Assembly: GCF_030160235.1 (NCBI RefSeq)
Contig: NZ_BSNY01000043.1
Location: 1-64,000, forward strand
Length of the DNA stretch: 64,000 nucleotides
Source of the DNA: Mesorhizobium huakuii
Lineage (GTDB): Bacteria > Pseudomonadota > Alphaproteobacteria > Rhizobiales > Rhizobiaceae
Direction: 5' to 3'
The notes beneath the pieces are model-generated. The model was not told the origin of the DNA. It ran no database searches and saw only the letters and a list, made by a program, of their open reading frames with translations. Numbering within the stretch: position 1 is the first letter of the stretch; every line of letters starts with the position of its first letter. This document shows, piece by piece, positions 63,250 to 64,000 of the stretch. Position numbers and translations under genes: made by a program.

Positions 63250-64000
63250 ATGACTTTAGCGGACAATCATTCCGACAAGGTGATGCTGGAGCGCCCGGCC
63301 GAGTACGTCGCCTTGATAAGATTCGACCGGCCCGAAAAAAAGAATGCGCTGCACAGTTCCATGATCGTTGAGTTGGGTCGCCTGCTTACACAATTGGAAA
63401 CCGACAGCTCCGTCCGTTGTGTCGTCATCACCGGTTCGGATTCAAGCTTCGCGGCCGGCGCGGATATCAAGGAAATGGTGGCGTTCGGACCTATGGCGGT
63501 GGCGAACAGTCCGGCCAGGGTAGCCGCCTGGCGGGCGATCGAGTTCTTCGGCAAGCCTCTTATCGCGGCGGTGAACGGTATTGCGTTCGGTGCCGGATGC
63601 GAGCTTGCAATGGTGTGCGATTTCATCGTCGCCGGCGACAACGCCGAATTCGGGCAACCCGAGATCAAGATCGGCGGCATGGCAGGCGACGGAGGAACTC
63701 AGCGGCTTCCGCGCAAGCTGTCTCCCAATCTGGCGTCCTACATGCTCCTGACGGGAGAGCCCATCAATGCCGAGCGGGCCCTTCAATTCGGATTTGCGGT
63801 GGAAGTGTGCACGGTGGCCGACACCGTTCCTCGCGCCGTGCAAATTGCGGCGACGATCGCGCAGCGTGCCCCTGCCGCAGTGCGTGCAACGAAGGCCTGC
63901 ATCCGAACTGCAGTCGGCGCCACGGCCGAAAACGGCCTTGCGTTCGAGCAAAGCGCTATCGCCCGTCTGACCATGACGGACGACTCCAAGGAGGGCATGC
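63250..64000 (+). CDS. Enoyl-CoA hydratase/isomerase (cut by window end)
   Basis: The start at 63250 has GGAG 5 bp upstream. The first 250 residues are present: LIRFDRPEKKNALHSSMIVE, the oxyanion segment SFAAGADIKEM, and the active-site region GIAFGAGCELAMVCDFIVAG followed by AEFGQPEIKIG. The Glu in the EIKIG turn marks a hydratase. The last part and stop codon lie beyond the window. It would hydrate an unsaturated CoA ester made by the preceding CoA-transferase and dehydrogenase. Confidence 0.9.
   Translation, partial: MTLADNHSDKVMLERPAEYVALIRFDRPEKKNALHSSMIVELGRLLTQLETDSSVRCVVITGSDSSFAAGADIKEMVAFGPMAVANSPARVAAWRAIEFFGKPLIAAVNGIAFGAGCELAMVCDFIVAGDNAEFGQPEIKIGGMAGDGGTQRLPRKLSPNLASYMLLTGEPINAERALQFGFAVEVCTVADTVPRAVQIAATIAQRAPAAVRATKACIRTAVGATAENGLAFEQSAIARLTMTDDSKEGM

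Overview
The window looks like accessory DNA from an alphaproteobacterium of the Hyphomicrobiales, most like Mesorhizobium and its relatives. I infer this from the G+C-rich coding sequence, the VirD2-like relaxase plus TraG pair, the rhizobial gene order pcaDCHGB, and the density of ABC transporters and sugar-acid or aromatic catabolic genes. No tRNA, rRNA, CRISPR array or complete insertion sequence was recognised.

Layout. (1) 1-5.99 kb: a conjugation remnant (relaxase, TraG coupling protein, ribbon-helix-helix protein) without trb genes, followed by a hipBA toxin-antitoxin pair whose promoter carries four palindromic operators spaced exactly 27 bp apart. (2) 6.3-15.6 kb: a LacI regulator diverging from a ribose/xylose-type sugar ABC transporter, then a HyuA - small Cys4 protein - HyuB set and an SDR. 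(3) 15.6-18.8 kb, minus strand: aldo-keto reductase, lactonase-type amidohydrolase, DUF1349 protein and RbsD/FucU mutarotase, resembling an oxidative L-fucose-type route, ending in a truncated GntR gene. (4) 19-30.3 kb: class IV aminotransferase, PotDABC-type transporter, XRE-cupin and GntR regulators, UxaA-family dehydratase, DapA-family lyase, AroE-like dehydrogenase and DegT aminotransferase. (5) 30.7-35.4 kb: a three-component CYP199A-like P450 system, a LysR regulator, and a frameshifted remnant of a VanB-like reductase. (6) 35.5-48.4 kb: GMC oxidoreductase with small subunit, DAO-type flavoprotein, maltose-type ABC transporter, aldehyde dehydrogenase, aspartate-dehydrogenase-like protein and ETF. 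(7) 48.7-54.7 kb: AraC regulator diverging from pcaDCHGB-pobA. (8) 55-58 kb: a decayed second copy of the region 6 operon, with a second GMC gene still intact. (9) 58.4-64 kb: bicupin, class III CoA-transferase, alpha/beta hydrolase, flavoprotein dehydrogenase and enoyl-CoA hydratase (cut by the window end).

How it fits together. The P450 set can demethylate 4-methoxybenzoate-type acids to 4-hydroxybenzoate, PobA makes protocatechuate, and PcaHG, PcaB, PcaC and PcaD take it to 3-oxoadipate. The alcohol and aldehyde oxidising enzymes of region 6 could feed aromatic acids into this route (inference).

The most interesting signal is a shared sequence of about 29 bp, GTCCA-N9-TGGATTTTACCATTGT with small variations. 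It occurs five times between 35.4 and 58.2 kb, each time in an intergenic region ahead of a separate catabolic unit. One copy lies between the AraC gene and pcaD. This looks like an undescribed regulon, probably under the AraC-family protein, tying together the GMC, ABC/ALDH, pca-pob and CoA-pathway units. The decayed copy at 55-58 kb still carries the motif, which suggests that the whole regulated operon was duplicated and then eroded.
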